A stretch of 64,000 bases of DNA from Poseidonibacter antarcticus (GCF_003667345.1 NZ_RCWF01000002.1:310001-374000), one strand, 5' to 3'; shown: positions 45,651 through 55,252, counted from the first letter of the stretch. Made by a program: numbers and translations. The notes: a model not told the origin generated them from the letters alone.

Positions 45651-48600
45651 TTATCCTTTTACTCTTGAAAAGAAGATTGATTTAATTAATCCTGCTAATA
45701 AAATTAAAATAGTAGCAAAAATAAAATACATCATAAATGATTCATTTTGCTTATCTTCTGTTTCTTCTTTTGATTCTTTATTTTTTTGTTCAGTTTTTTC
45801 GTCTTTTTTGTTTTGTTCTTGTGTTATTTTTTGTGTTTTTTCTTCTATTTTAATCTCTTGAATAGTATTAGGTGTAGTTTTTTTAGCTACTTTATCAAGT
45901 CTAGATTGGCTTAAAACTTTTTCTAGTTTTGAAGCTGTTTCTTTATCAATCTTAGTTTTTACAAAATCATAAATAGGATGATTTGCATGAGTGTGTCCAC
46001 TTCCTGGAATTCCATATTTTATAATATTTTGTGCAAATGCTTTTGCTAATTGCTCTTGTGTTTGTTCATCTGCTTTCCAAAAATCTTTTTGTATTGCAAC
46101 AAGCATTACAGCTAAAATATTTGTTTGCACTTGAACTTGATGATTTGAAGATAAAAACTCATCTAAACCTAAATCTAATTTATCATCAATATAAACAGCT
46201 TTTACATCTTCCCAAACCCAATTAGTTATAATTTCAGGACTAGTAACTTGCCATCCCCAAAGATACTCTATAAATTCACTTCCCATAGTCCTAGCACCAC
46301 TATAACCTTCATTCATCAAAGGTTTAATCCATTGAGGATTTAAAAATCTTCCTCTTAACTCACCTAAAAGTGCAGTTTGTAGTGATTGGATTTTTACATC
46401 TTTTGCATTTGAATTATCTATTACAAAAGAGTTTGGTTGTTTTCCTGTAACTGTTTCAATGGCTAAATTTAAACCGCCTAAATAGTCAAAAGTATCATTG
46501 TTATCAATTAAACCATATAAATTACTAGCTCGTCCTAAATATGTATTTTCAACATTTTTTAATTGTCTTTTATAACTATCTGTTGCAATATGACCTTCTA
46601 AATCTTGTGTATAAGCATATCCAACTCTTTTGATAAATACATCACCTAACTCTTTTCTATCATTCCAAGAAGAAGAGCGTTCAACTAATCTATTTATTCC
46701 AGCACCGTAAGAGCCAGGAGCAGTCGCAAAAACTCTATAAGATGCTCTTTTACCCAACTCTTCTAAGTTTATATGTGGATTGTTTTTTAATATTTCTCTT
46801 GCTTCTTTAACCCAGTTTGATGCAACTGCATTAACTTCTAAACTCTCACTTCCCCCAACTTTTAACTCTCCTAAACTTGATAAAGCACTTTCAATTGATA
46901 AAGTTAAGGCAGGATATTTATTGATTATCACATTGTATGAAGAATCAATTGCCATTAATACAGCTTTGTTTAATAGTGCCAATTGAGCGCCATATAAATC
47001 TCTAAATAATCCAGAAGATGTAAAAACTACATCAATTCTTCTTGTTCTTTTTTCATCTAAAGGAAGTTTTTCTAAACCTTTTAAAATTCCTCTACTATTC
47101 CAAATGGGTTTTACTCCTAATAAATCAAGACCAAAAGCAACCATAGCACCTTCATCTCTTACAGTATCAGAAGCCCAAAGGATTACAGCTTCTTTTTTAT
47201 GTGAGTTTTTTTCTTTCTTTTCTCTAATATTCTGAGCTAATTTTACACCCATTTCATAACCAATTGTAGAAGGAATTAAACTACCATCTAAAGCATAAAA
47301 ATTTCGTCCAGTTGGAAGTGCTGAAGCTGTTCTAATTGGGTCATTTCCTTTTCCTGCATTTACATATCCGCCATTTAAAGCATTTACTAGCGATTCTAAT
47401 TCTTTTTTAGGTGAAATAATTAAGTTTTGTTTTGTTTCTTGCGAAACTACAGAATCTTTGCTCATTGATTCAATCATCGTATCAACAGCTTCACTAGTCC
47501 AGTTTTGTCCAAAAGTATGAAGTCCTAAAGGCATAAACTCTTCTTGTAAATGTGTTAAATAATGCCCTACTTCATGAAGTAAAAACTCATCATCAACCTC
47601 ATCAAAACCAATACCACGTACTTTTAATTCTTCATCCATACTTGCAATTAATTCATCTCTTAAGTTCATTTCATCAATTGAGATTTTGATTTTATTAATT
47701 GCATTTTTTCTAATATTATCATCGCTTGCTGCTTCTGCACTTTCGATTAATTGTCTTAATTCTAATAAGTTATCATAAAGTTTAGTTGTAGCCAAAGGTG
47801 GCGTTAAATGGTCAATTATGATAGCCTGACCTCTTCTTTTTGCTTGAATTCCCTCACCTACTCCATCTACAATATATGGATAAATACTAGGTATTCCTTC
47901 AATAATAATTGATGGATAATCACTAGCACTTAAACCAACACTTTTTCTAGGTAAAAATTCATAAGTTGAGTGTCTTCCTACATGAATAATACCATCAGCT
48001 TTAAACTTATCTTTCATATAATAATAAAATGCCAAGTATTGATGTGTTGGTGGAAAAGATAAGTTTGCATGAAGAAGTTCTTCATTTAATTCCCAACCTC
48101 GTGGTGGTTGTGGTGCTAAAATCACATTTCCAAAAGTTACTGAAGGAATAAGAAGTTCATTATCCCAAACCATAACAACACCAGGAGCTTCACCCCAACC
48201 TCTTAAACCTTCTATTTCCATTTTGATTATTGCATTTTTTAATGCACTTGAATTTTTATAATTAAACTCTTTTTCATCTTGACTTAATTTTAAAATTTTT
48301 TCATATTCATCTTCTAGTTGTTTTAATAAATTAATTGATCTTTGTCTACTTTTACTTCTAACACCATCTAAAGCGTGATGTAAATTTGCAATAGTTTTAT
48401 GCATATAATCTTTTATAGCTTTGTATGATGAAACTTTGTTTGAAGCTTTAACGCCTTTTATCTCTTCATCTAAAAAATTAACAATTTTAGAATCTAATGC
48501 TGCTAATGGTCCAAATTTCATTTCAGCTTGAATATCTAAAGGAAGTGTTTTTAAATATGCTTCATAATCTTCAAGTTTTACTGTTGGAACTTTTTTGCTT

Positions 48601-50048
48601 AACTGCTTTAAAGCTTTTTTATCATTTGGTAAATTTACACCTTTTTCTTGCAAAAGGTCTAATAACTCTTCACTAGAATTTGGTAGTTCACCTACGTTAT
48701 AACCTTTTGAACTTAATTCATTTAAAATTTTAAATAAAGATGCAGGTACGTTTAAATTATCGGCACCAATATTATGTCTTCCTGGAGGGTGATTATAATA
48801 AATTATTGCAATTTTTTTATCTTTGTTTTCTTTTGTTTTTAAATTCATCCACGCTTTTGACTTCTTGATAATATTTTTGATTTCATCTTTCATTAATTTT
48901 GTATCAATGATTAATGCACCTGTTTTTAAATCATGTGAAGAATCATTATTCATAGCCAAAATATAAACTTGCCCAATACCTTGAAGTTCAGGCATTGAAA
49001 TACGATAATGAACAGAATTTACAGGTAATCCTTGCGATGATAAAGAATAAGCTAAAGCATTTGTATCAAGAACTCTTAAGGCTTTTAAAACTGGAACATT
49101 TAAGTTCTCTAAACTCTTAGTAACATCTTGTCTTGACTCTCCACCACCTATTACAAAATCTTGCAAAGAAATAATTGAAAAAGCTTGTTTTGAAGAAAAA
49201 CTTTTTGTTAATACTTCTAAACTATGAACTGCTTGAAAACTAGGCTTTCCCCATGAACTTAATATTGATACTACTTGTAATTTTGATTGTTTATAAATTT
49301 CTTCATGAATTTTCCAATCACTTGAATTATCTGCTCTATCATTATCTAAAATAAATATTACATTTGTATCATCTTTTAAATCTTTTTTTAGCTCATCAAT
49401 ACTTTCATAAGTCTTAGAAGCATTTGCATTTAAGAAATATCGTACAGGTTTTAGTTCTAATACTTTTGACCATTTACTTTTATCCAGCGTACTATTTGAT
49501 AGAAAAGAAAAAAGATTTGAAATATTTTGACTACCTCTGTTATCCCAATAAGCTCTTGCTTGTAAATAGTATGAATAGTTTTTAAACTCTTTTTGTTTTA
49601 AGTTTAATAACTCTTGGTAAGAAGATATTTCTTTATCTTTTTCTAATAGTTTTGAAGGAAGTGAAGTATAGTTTGCTTTTGATATATCTTTGTTTAAAGC
49701 TATTAATCTTCTATCACCTTGAATAGAAACTACAGTTTTAACATCATCATAATTTTTTGATAATAATTTTTCAACCACATCTCCAAAAACCGCTGTATAT
49801 AAAACAATATCCGCTTTATTAATCTCTTCTTGAATTTCACTATTACTCATATTTAAAATCTGAGAAACAGAACGAATAGAGATTTTATCCTTTGAATCTT
49901 TCAAATAATAATTTGCACCAGCATTTAAACTAGCAGCTGACCTATTGGAAACAACACTAAAAATAGATTTGCTATTTTCTTGGGCGAATATATTTATTGT
50001 AAAAATAAACATAATATAAAACATCAAAAAATGCTTGAGCGATAACAT
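45651..50048 (-). CDS. cobN: Exported, membrane-anchored CobN-like chelatase subunit
   Basis: 1465 residues, against about 1270 for cytoplasmic CobN. Sec signal peptide 1-22 (cleavage near I-F-A-Q), the CobN/BchH body, a charged Lys/Glu/Gln-rich spacer (about 1375-1435) and a C-terminal membrane helix (F-I-F-A-T-I-L-I-L-L-A-G-L), so the body should lie in the periplasm. The family motif H-x-G-T-H-G-x-x-E-(W/F) reads H-V-G-R-H-S-T-Y-E-F. No cobS/cobT or chlI/chlD ATPase gene is nearby; the next genes are ExbB-like and DUF2149. A cobalamin riboswitch precedes it. Candidate roles: periplasmic cobalt or haem/corrinoid chelatase or dechelatase powered by the proton gradient. HmuS of Bacteroidota is the nearest known parallel. 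Confidence 0.85.
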   Translation of the reverse strand: MLSLKHFLMFYIMFIFTINIFAQENSKSIFSVVSNRSAASLNAGANYYLKDSKDKISIRSVSQILNMSNSEIQEEINKADIVLYTAVFGDVVEKLLSKNYDDVKTVVSIQGDRRLIALNKDISKANYTSLPSKLLEKDKEISSYQELLNLKQKEFKNYSYYLQARAYWDNRGSQNISNLFSFLSNSTLDKSKWSKVLELKPVRYFLNANASKTYESIDELKKDLKDDTNVIFILDNDRADNSSDWKIHEEIYKQSKLQVVSILSSWGKPSFQAVHSLEVLTKSFSSKQAFSIISLQDFVIGGGESRQDVTKSLENLNVPVLKALRVLDTNALAYSLSSQGLPVNSVHYRISMPELQGIGQVYILAMNNDSSHDLKTGALIIDTKLMKDEIKNIIKKSKAWMNLKTKENKDKKIAIIYYNHPPGRHNIGADNLNVPASLFKILNELSSKGYNVGELPNSSEELLDLLQEKGVNLPNDKKALKQLSKKVPTVKLEDYEAYLKTLPLDIQAEMKFGPLAALDSKIVNFLDEEIKGVKASNKVSSYKAIKDYMHKTIANLHHALDGVRSKSRQRSINLLKQLEDEYEKILKLSQDEKEFNYKNSSALKNAIIKMEIEGLRGWGEAPGVVMVWDNELLIPSVTFGNVILAPQPPRGWELNEELLHANLSFPPTHQYLAFYYYMKDKFKADGIIHVGRHSTYEFLPRKSVGLSASDYPSIIIEGIPSIYPYIVDGVGEGIQAKRRGQAIIIDHLTPPLATTKLYDNLLELRQLIESAEAASDDNIRKNAINKIKISIDEMNLRDELIASMDEELKVRGIGFDEVDDEFLLHEVGHYLTHLQEEFMPLGLHTFGQNWTSEAVDTMIESMSKDSVVSQETKQNLIISPKKELESLVNALNGGYVNAGKGNDPIRTASALPTGRNFYALDGSLIPSTIGYEMGVKLAQNIREKKEKNSHKKEAVILWASDTVRDEGAMVAFGLDLLGVKPIWNSRGILKGLEKLPLDEKRTRRIDVVFTSSGLFRDLYGAQLALLNKAVLMAIDSSYNVIINKYPALTLSIESALSSLGELKVGGSESLEVNAVASNWVKEAREILKNNPHINLEELGKRASYRVFATAPGSYGAGINRLVERSSSWNDRKELGDVFIKRVGYAYTQDLEGHIATDSYKRQLKNVENTYLGRASNLYGLIDNNDTFDYLGGLNLAIETVTGKQPNSFVIDNSNAKDVKIQSLQTALLGELRGRFLNPQWIKPLMNEGYSGARTMGSEFIEYLWGWQVTSPEIITNWVWEDVKAVYIDDKLDLGLDEFLSSNHQVQVQTNILAVMLVAIQKDFWKADEQTQEQLAKAFAQNIIKYGIPGSGHTHANHPIYDFVKTKIDKETASKLEKVLSQSRLDKVAKKTTPNTIQEIKIEEKTQKITQEQNKKDEKTEQKNKESKEETEDKQNESFMMYFIFATILILLAGLIKSIFFSRVKG

Positions 50049-50129
50049 AAAACTTCCTATTAATGAAAATTAATACAAAAGTCAATTAGGGTAAAATAAT
50101 GTAAGTAAAGAATAAACCATCTCTTACTT

Positions 50130-50275
50130 TCAGAACACCCCGCCTGATTTGTATCGAAAATTAAAAAGGTCGGTCTCCGGACTTATTGTGTTTTACACAA
50201 ATTACCGTTGCGGGGGCAGTATTGGATTTTCACCTATTTCCCATGAATTTACTAAAAAGTTATTCACCTATTTAA
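50130..50275 (-). ncRNA. Cobalamin (B12) riboswitch
   Basis: Read on the minus strand, the B12-box core is plain: GGGAAATAGGTGAAAATCC, then ACTGCCCCCGCAACGGTAA, then AGTCCGGAGACCGACC. Downstream, a small hairpin (stem TCAG/CTGA; plus-strand 130-133 and 144-147 of the 50 kb block) presents the loop bases GCGGGG, which are complementary to the CCCCGC of the core loop. That is the expected L5-L13 kissing interaction that locks the bound state. About 80 bases separate it from the start of the CobN-like gene, and no clear terminator hairpin follows, so control of translation or of RNA access is more likely than attenuation. Outer ends are approximate. Confidence 0.93.
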
Positions 50276-50400
50276 TTATATTAATTGGATTTTATCTATT
50301 TTGGGCTTATTTGTAGATTTTAGAGCTTAGATTAAATAAATATTTAGTCTTTATAAAGATTTTAATATTTATTAAGATAAAAATGAGGTTTTCATAAGTA

Positions 50401-50421
50401 CAAAGCCTAAAATAGGCTTTG
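50401..50421 (-). terminator. Hairpin downstream of ppaC
   Basis: A perfect 9-bp stem (50401-50409 and 50413-50421) with a 3-base loop 17 bases past the ppaC stop; T run after it is weak. Confidence 0.6.
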
Positions 50422-50437
50422 CATTATTTATAAGTAT

Positions 50438-51358
50438 TTATGCGAATGCAGGTTCTAAGAAAGGTATAATTTGTTTTTTTCTTGAAAGACATCCGTCTAA
50501 CCAAACTTTTCCATCTACTAATTTAATATCAAAAGCTTTTTCAAAAACTGTTGCATCTTGAGAAGATACTAAAATTTCTGAACCTTCTTTCATAATATCT
50601 GTTAAAATTAAGCATGCAGTATGAAGATTTTTTTCTACTCTTAATTTTTCTAAATCTGCTTGTAATTCATCTTTGATACTATCAAAAATACTTAAATCAA
50701 TTACTTCTAATTGTCCAATTCCAACTGCATTTCCGTGCATATCAAATGGTTTATAATCTCTTAAAATTAAATCTCTAACAGGTACACCAACTACTGCTGA
50801 TTTAACTTTGAACATTTCCATTCCTAATGCTCCAAAATCTTCAACACCACAAATTTGTGATAATTCTCTAACTGCTTTAATATCAATTTCAGTACAAGTT
50901 GGTGATTTGAAAATAACTGTATCAGATAAAATTGCACACATCATAATTCCTGCAATATTAGCTGGAATTTCAACACCGTGATGATCATACATCTCTTTTA
51001 CAATTGTATTTGTACAACCAACTGGTCTAATCCAACATTCTAATGGTGTTGAAGTTGTAAGGTCACCTAATTTATGATGATCAACAATTCCAACAATAGT
51101 TGCTTTATCAACATCAGCAGGAGCTAAATCTTTATCTGAATAATCAGTTATGAATAATTCTTCACCTGCAAATTCAGTTTTTAATAATGGTGCTTCAAAT
51201 CCAAATCTATCTAAAATAAATTGTGTTTCTGGAGAAACAGGACCTTGTCTCGCAGGAATTGCTTCACGTCCTATTTTATTTAATAAATATCCTAATGAAA
51301 TCGCTGAACAGATAGAATCTGAATCAGGAGTTGTATGTCCACATGTATAAATTGCCAT
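50438..51358 (-). CDS. ppaC: Manganese-dependent inorganic pyrophosphatase
   Basis: 306 residues, a family II (DHH) pyrophosphatase that hydrolyses pyrophosphate in the cytoplasm. Metal-binding motifs are visible: H8-T-T-P-D-S-D in G-H-T-T-P-D-S-D-S, I-T-D-Y-S-D and V-D-H-H-K. The C-terminal DHHA2 domain ends S-R-K-K-Q-I-I-P, the phosphate-binding signature. Single gene with a hairpin behind it. Confidence 0.96.
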   Translation of the reverse strand: MAIYTCGHTTPDSDSICSAISLGYLLNKIGREAIPARQGPVSPETQFILDRFGFEAPLLKTEFAGEELFITDYSDKDLAPADVDKATIVGIVDHHKLGDLTTSTPLECWIRPVGCTNTIVKEMYDHHGVEIPANIAGIMMCAILSDTVIFKSPTCTEIDIKAVRELSQICGVEDFGALGMEMFKVKSAVVGVPVRDLILRDYKPFDMHGNAVGIGQLEVIDLSIFDSIKDELQADLEKLRVEKNLHTACLILTDIMKEGSEILVSSQDATVFEKAFDIKLVDGKVWLDGCLSRKKQIIPFLEPAFA

Positions 51359-51429
51359 TTTATATTTCCTATTTATATTTTTTCGCCATTTTATCTAAAC
51401 TTTTGTTAGGAGTATTTTAAAGAAGAATA

Positions 51430-51924
51430 TTAATCTTTAATTACAAACTTACCTTCTTTTCTATTTTTCACTAATTTTGAAGCATCAACAACAACACCGT
51501 GCATTGCAAGATATATTCCGTTTTTAATATCTGCACTTAAAAATCCTAAAGCTTGTGAAAAATTCATTGTAGCTTCTGCTTCATCAATACTCATAGGAAC
51601 CATTGCACCTGTAAATACTATCTTTTTATTTGTAACTTCTTTTCTTAAAAATGCTGATGTTAAATCAACAGTATCTGTTCCATGAATTATAATAATTTTA
51701 TCATTCGATGTTTGATTTACTACATCTGTAATAATTTGTCTATCATTATCATCCATATCCAAGCTATCTTTTGAAACTATATTTTTTATTTCAAAATCTA
51801 CATTATGACAAGATGCAATTATCTTGTCTAATGCGATATTATCGATAGGAACTTCTAGTTGTCCTTTTATTGGATTATATCTTTTGTTAAATGTTCCACC
51901 TGTATTGATAATTGTTACATTCAT
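51430..51924 (-). CDS. Single-domain asparaginase-like protein, 164 aa
   Basis: Only the N-terminal asparaginase domain is present (usual enzymes have about 330 residues in two domains). Both active-site threonine motifs are kept: N-T-G-G-T-F near the start and H-G-T-D-T-V-D-L-T around residue 80. The frame ends cleanly at D-stop with no remnant of a C-terminal domain behind it, so this is a complete short protein rather than a fresh break; similar short proteins occur in related bacteria. It overlaps aspA by 4 bases, so asparagine to aspartate to fumarate is a reasonable pathway, if the one-domain form is active. Confidence 0.8.
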   Translation of the reverse strand: MNVTIINTGGTFNKRYNPIKGQLEVPIDNIALDKIIASCHNVDFEIKNIVSKDSLDMDDNDRQIITDVVNQTSNDKIIIIHGTDTVDLTSAFLRKEVTNKKIVFTGAMVPMSIDEAEATMNFSQALGFLSADIKNGIYLAMHGVVVDASKLVKNRKEGKFVIKD

Positions 51925-53330
51925 AGTGTTCCTTTGTAATTATGTACCATATTTTTTGGAAGAAGAAGCTGATCTAGTTCATCTTTTGGAATTAATTCTT
52001 GCTCTAAAACTATGTCATATACTCTTCTATTTGTTGCTAATGCTTCTTTTGCAATTGCTGAACATTTTTCATATCCTAAGATTGGATTTAATGAAGTTAC
52101 AATAGTAACAGAGTTTAAAATATTTTCCATACAAACATCTTCATTTGCAGTGATTCCTTTTATACATTTTTCACCAAGTGTATAAAATGATCTTCTCATC
52201 ATATTAATTGATGTAAATAGTTTATAAGCAACTAAAGGTTCAAATACATTTAATTGTAATTGCCCTCCTTCACAAGCCATAGAAATAGTAACATCAGCAC
52301 CAATTACTTCAAAAGCTACTTGATTTACAACTTCTGGAATAACTGGGTTTACTTTTCCTGGCATTATTGAAGAACCTGGTTGCATTTTTGGTAAATTTAT
52401 TTCATTAAATCCTGCACGTGGTCCAGAACTTAAAAGTCTTAAATCATTACAAATTTTTGATATTTTAATTGCAACTCTTTTTAAAATTCCTGAAATATGT
52501 ACAAAAGCCCCTGTATCTTGTGTAGCTTCTATTAAATCTCCTGAACTTATATAATCAACTCCTGTTACAGCTCTTAGATTACTAATTACTTTTCTTTGAT
52601 AAGTATCTTTTGTATTGATTCCCGTTCCAATTGCTGTTGCACCTAGGTTTACTTCTTTTAAAAGTGCTTGAGTATCTCTTAATCTAAAAATATCTTCATC
52701 AATCATAACTGCGTAAGTTTTAAACTCTTGACCCAAAGTCATAGGAACAGCATCTTGAAGTTGTGTTCTTCCCATTTTTAAAACATCTTTAAACTCAATT
52801 GCTTTATCATCAAAGGTATCTCTTAAACATCTAAGAGAATCTTTTAGTTTATAGATTAATTCATGAAGAGTTAGTTTAATAGCAGTTGGATAAACATCAT
52901 TTGTAGATTGGCTCATATTTATATGATTATTTGGATGGATAATATCGTATGAGCTTCTGCTTTCACCTAGAATTTCTAAAGCACGGTTTGCTATTACTTC
53001 ATTTGCATTCATATTTGTAGAAGTTCCAGCTCCACCTTGAATAGGATCAATTATAAATTGGTCATGAAATTTTCCATCAATTATTTCATTACAAGCTTGA
53101 ATAATTGCATCTCTTTGTTTATCTGTTAAATCACCTAGTTCATAGTTTGTTAAAGCACAAGCTTTTTTGACTTTTGCTAATGATTTAATAAAATTAGGAA
53201 AAAGACATATACTCGTATGAGTAATATCAAAGTTCTCTAATGCTCTTAATGTTTGAATTCCATAATACGCGTCTTTTTGTATTTTTTTTTCACCTAAAAA
53301 ATCTTTTTCTATTCTGTATTCTTCTTCCAT
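51921..53330 (-). CDS. aspA: Aspartate ammonia-lyase (aspartase)
   Basis: 469 residues of the fumarase/aspartase family. The flexible catalytic loop G-S-S-I-M-P-G-K-V-N-P contains the active Ser. Q-G-G-A-G-T-S-T-N-M-N-A-N-E-V and M-S-Q-S-T-N-D-V-Y-P-T-A mark aspartase. It splits L-aspartate to fumarate and ammonia, supplying fumarate for respiration or the citric acid cycle. First of the aspA-asparaginase pair; a two-component system lies upstream in the same direction. Confidence 0.95.
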   Translation of the reverse strand: MEEEYRIEKDFLGEKKIQKDAYYGIQTLRALENFDITHTSICLFPNFIKSLAKVKKACALTNYELGDLTDKQRDAIIQACNEIIDGKFHDQFIIDPIQGGAGTSTNMNANEVIANRALEILGESRSSYDIIHPNNHINMSQSTNDVYPTAIKLTLHELIYKLKDSLRCLRDTFDDKAIEFKDVLKMGRTQLQDAVPMTLGQEFKTYAVMIDEDIFRLRDTQALLKEVNLGATAIGTGINTKDTYQRKVISNLRAVTGVDYISSGDLIEATQDTGAFVHISGILKRVAIKISKICNDLRLLSSGPRAGFNEINLPKMQPGSSIMPGKVNPVIPEVVNQVAFEVIGADVTISMACEGGQLQLNVFEPLVAYKLFTSINMMRRSFYTLGEKCIKGITANEDVCMENILNSVTIVTSLNPILGYEKCSAIAKEALATNRRVYDIVLEQELIPKDELDQLLLPKNMVHNYKGTL

Positions 53331-53391
53331 TATTTAGCCTTTATTTTTTGTACTAAAATCTTATTAAATCAAAGTATATAAAAAGTGTGCT

Positions 53392-54078
53392 TTAATCTTT
53401 TGATAATAGAGTATATCCTTCTTGTGGAACATTTTTTATGATATTTATTGGCAATTTATATCGTAAATCTTTTATAAATGATTTTAAAGCGTGAGAAGTC
53501 ATCTCTTTATCAATCCAAAGTTCTTCTTCTATTTGAGAATAAGTTAGTATTCCACTTTTTCGCTCAAATAAAAGTTCTAAAAAATCTTTCTCTCTTTTTC
53601 TTAAAAATATTACCTCATCATTTTTATAAATAAGTTCTCTTTTTTCTAAATCTAATAGTAAATCTTCATATAAAACAATTGTTTTTATTGGCTTATCTAG
53701 ATATTTTAGTAAAGCTTCATTTAGTTTTTTTAAGTTTAATGGTTTTAGAATAAAATGATTAATATTTAGATTTATCAATTCCATTAAATACTCTTCATTT
53801 GAATATGCTGTAATCATAATAATTGTAGTTTTATTATCATTTTCTCTAATTTTTTTAACAAATGAAATACCATCACAATTTTTCATTTGTATATCTGAAA
53901 GAATAATCTTAGGTTTATATTCCAAATACATTTCATAAGCTTCATTTCCATCTTTTGCTTCATAAACATTATCAAAATAGTATTTTAAAGTTTCAACTAT
54001 AACTTCTCTTATTCCATCTTCATCTTCTACACAAAGAATAGGTATTTGTTTTAATTCTTCCATTTGGTTTTTTGTCAT
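53392..54078 (-). CDS. Response regulator, OmpR-like, 228 aa
   Basis: The receiver has E18-D19-E20, phosphoacceptor D62 and the Lys in the I-L-K-P-L stretch. A C-terminal winged-helix region ends N-V-P-Q-E-G-Y-T-L-L, a variant of the usual G-x-G-Y end. It starts 4 bases after the kinase gene. The layout is the same as the orphan regulator at 2821. Position just upstream of aspA hints at control of amino-acid use, without direct evidence. Confidence 0.88.
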   Translation of the reverse strand: MTKNQMEELKQIPILCVEDEDGIREVIVETLKYYFDNVYEAKDGNEAYEMYLEYKPKIILSDIQMKNCDGISFVKKIRENDNKTTIIMITAYSNEEYLMELINLNINHFILKPLNLKKLNEALLKYLDKPIKTIVLYEDLLLDLEKRELIYKNDEVIFLRKREKDFLELLFERKSGILTYSQIEEELWIDKEMTSHALKSFIKDLRYKLPINIIKNVPQEGYTLLSKD

Positions 54079-54082
54079 TATG

Positions 54083-55204
54083 TCATCCTAATATCACAAT
54101 TTGAAATACTGCACCGTCTTTATCATTATAAACGCTTAATTCTCCGCCCATATTTCGCTCAATTATTAGTTTTGAGATATAAAGCCCAAGACCTGTGCCT
54201 TTTGTTGAGTCTTTTGTACTAAAGTATGGATCAAAGATTAAATCTAGGTTTTCTTCTTTTATTCCACCTGCATTATCTTTTACTTTGATGATGCTTAGCA
54301 TTCCTTTTGAGGAAATTGATAGTTCTATTTTTGGGTTTTTAATACTTTTTTCTTCTAATATATCTTTTGCATTTGAAATTAGATTTAGTATTACTTGTGA
54401 AAATTCTCTTGGGTATCCATAAATATTTTTATCTTTTTTTACATTTATACTAAGTTCGACTAAACTATCAGCTAATGATGCGTTGATTAGGTTTACTGCT
54501 TTTTGGCAAGACTGTAAAATATTAAAATTTTCTTTCTTCTTATCAGGTTTATAAAAATTTCTAAAATCATCAATAGTATTTGACATAAATTCGATTGTTT
54601 TATCACTTTTTTCTATTGAATTTAATATATGTTCATCATTTACTTTTTTGAATCTTGTTGCAGTTTCTAACTCCATTAAAATACCTGAAAGCTCGGTTAA
54701 TGGTTGTCGCCATTGGTGTGCAATCATTGAAATCATAACACCCATTCTAGCTAGTTTTGATTGTTCTAATATTGCTTTATCTTTTTTCTTTGCTTCTTTT
54801 ATTCCTATTTCTACTTTAGAAGCTAGGGTTTTATTTAGTGTTTGTAGTTTTATTTCTTCATTTTTTACTTGTAGTTTGTATTTTTTAATTACATCGTTAA
54901 TAATTGAAGTCATTAAATATGAGAAAAGTGCTATAAATATTATGATTGAACTAGTCAAGACTATCATAAAATCTTTATATTTATTTTGTCGTAAGATATG
55001 TTCTTTCTTTTTTTCTTCTATTATTTTATTAAGTGAGATATCATTTCTTTTTAAAACATAATTTATTTTATACTCTTTTAAATCAACTTCAAAATTTTCG
55101 TTAGATAATTTTAAATAATATGAAGTTGCAAAAAAAGTAACAAAAATTATACTTAAAAAAGGAATCATTATAGTAAAAAAAGGTATTCCTTCTTTATTAA
55201 ACAT
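54083..55204 (-). CDS. Sensor histidine kinase, 373 aa
   Basis: Two membrane helices (about 8-30 and 80-102) enclose a small, roughly 50-residue, periplasmic loop rich in Lys. A coiled-coil linker (105-145) leads to the phosphoacceptor H163 in the I-A-H-Q-W-R-Q-P-L box, the form common in Campylobacterota. The ATPase domain has N-x-x-x-N-A (L-I-S-N-A-K-D), D-N-A-G-G-I and G-T-G-L-G-L-Y. Pairs with the regulator 4 bases downstream. Confidence 0.9.
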   Translation of the reverse strand: MFNKEGIPFFTIMIPFLSIIFVTFFATSYYLKLSNENFEVDLKEYKINYVLKRNDISLNKIIEEKKKEHILRQNKYKDFMIVLTSSIIIFIALFSYLMTSIINDVIKKYKLQVKNEEIKLQTLNKTLASKVEIGIKEAKKKDKAILEQSKLARMGVMISMIAHQWRQPLTELSGILMELETATRFKKVNDEHILNSIEKSDKTIEFMSNTIDDFRNFYKPDKKKENFNILQSCQKAVNLINASLADSLVELSINVKKDKNIYGYPREFSQVILNLISNAKDILEEKSIKNPKIELSISSKGMLSIIKVKDNAGGIKEENLDLIFDPYFSTKDSTKGTGLGLYISKLIIERNMGGELSVYNDKDGAVFQIVILG

Positions 55205-55252
55205 ATTTAGACCTATATTAAATTTGGGAAAGATATATTCTCCTATTTTACT

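Larger units (their letters stand above)
50049..50437. other. 389-base intergenic region
   Basis: Holds the cobalamin riboswitch (50130-50275) for the CobN-like operon and a hairpin (50401-50421) behind ppaC. The stretch 50280-50400 contains no frame of note and presumably carries the operon promoter, which I cannot fix. Confidence 0.7.

Noticed and set aside
51430-51924. Asparaginase pseudogene
   Set aside because: The frame is intact with a proper start, both motifs and a coupled overlap; no C-terminal domain remnant is found in any frame downstream.
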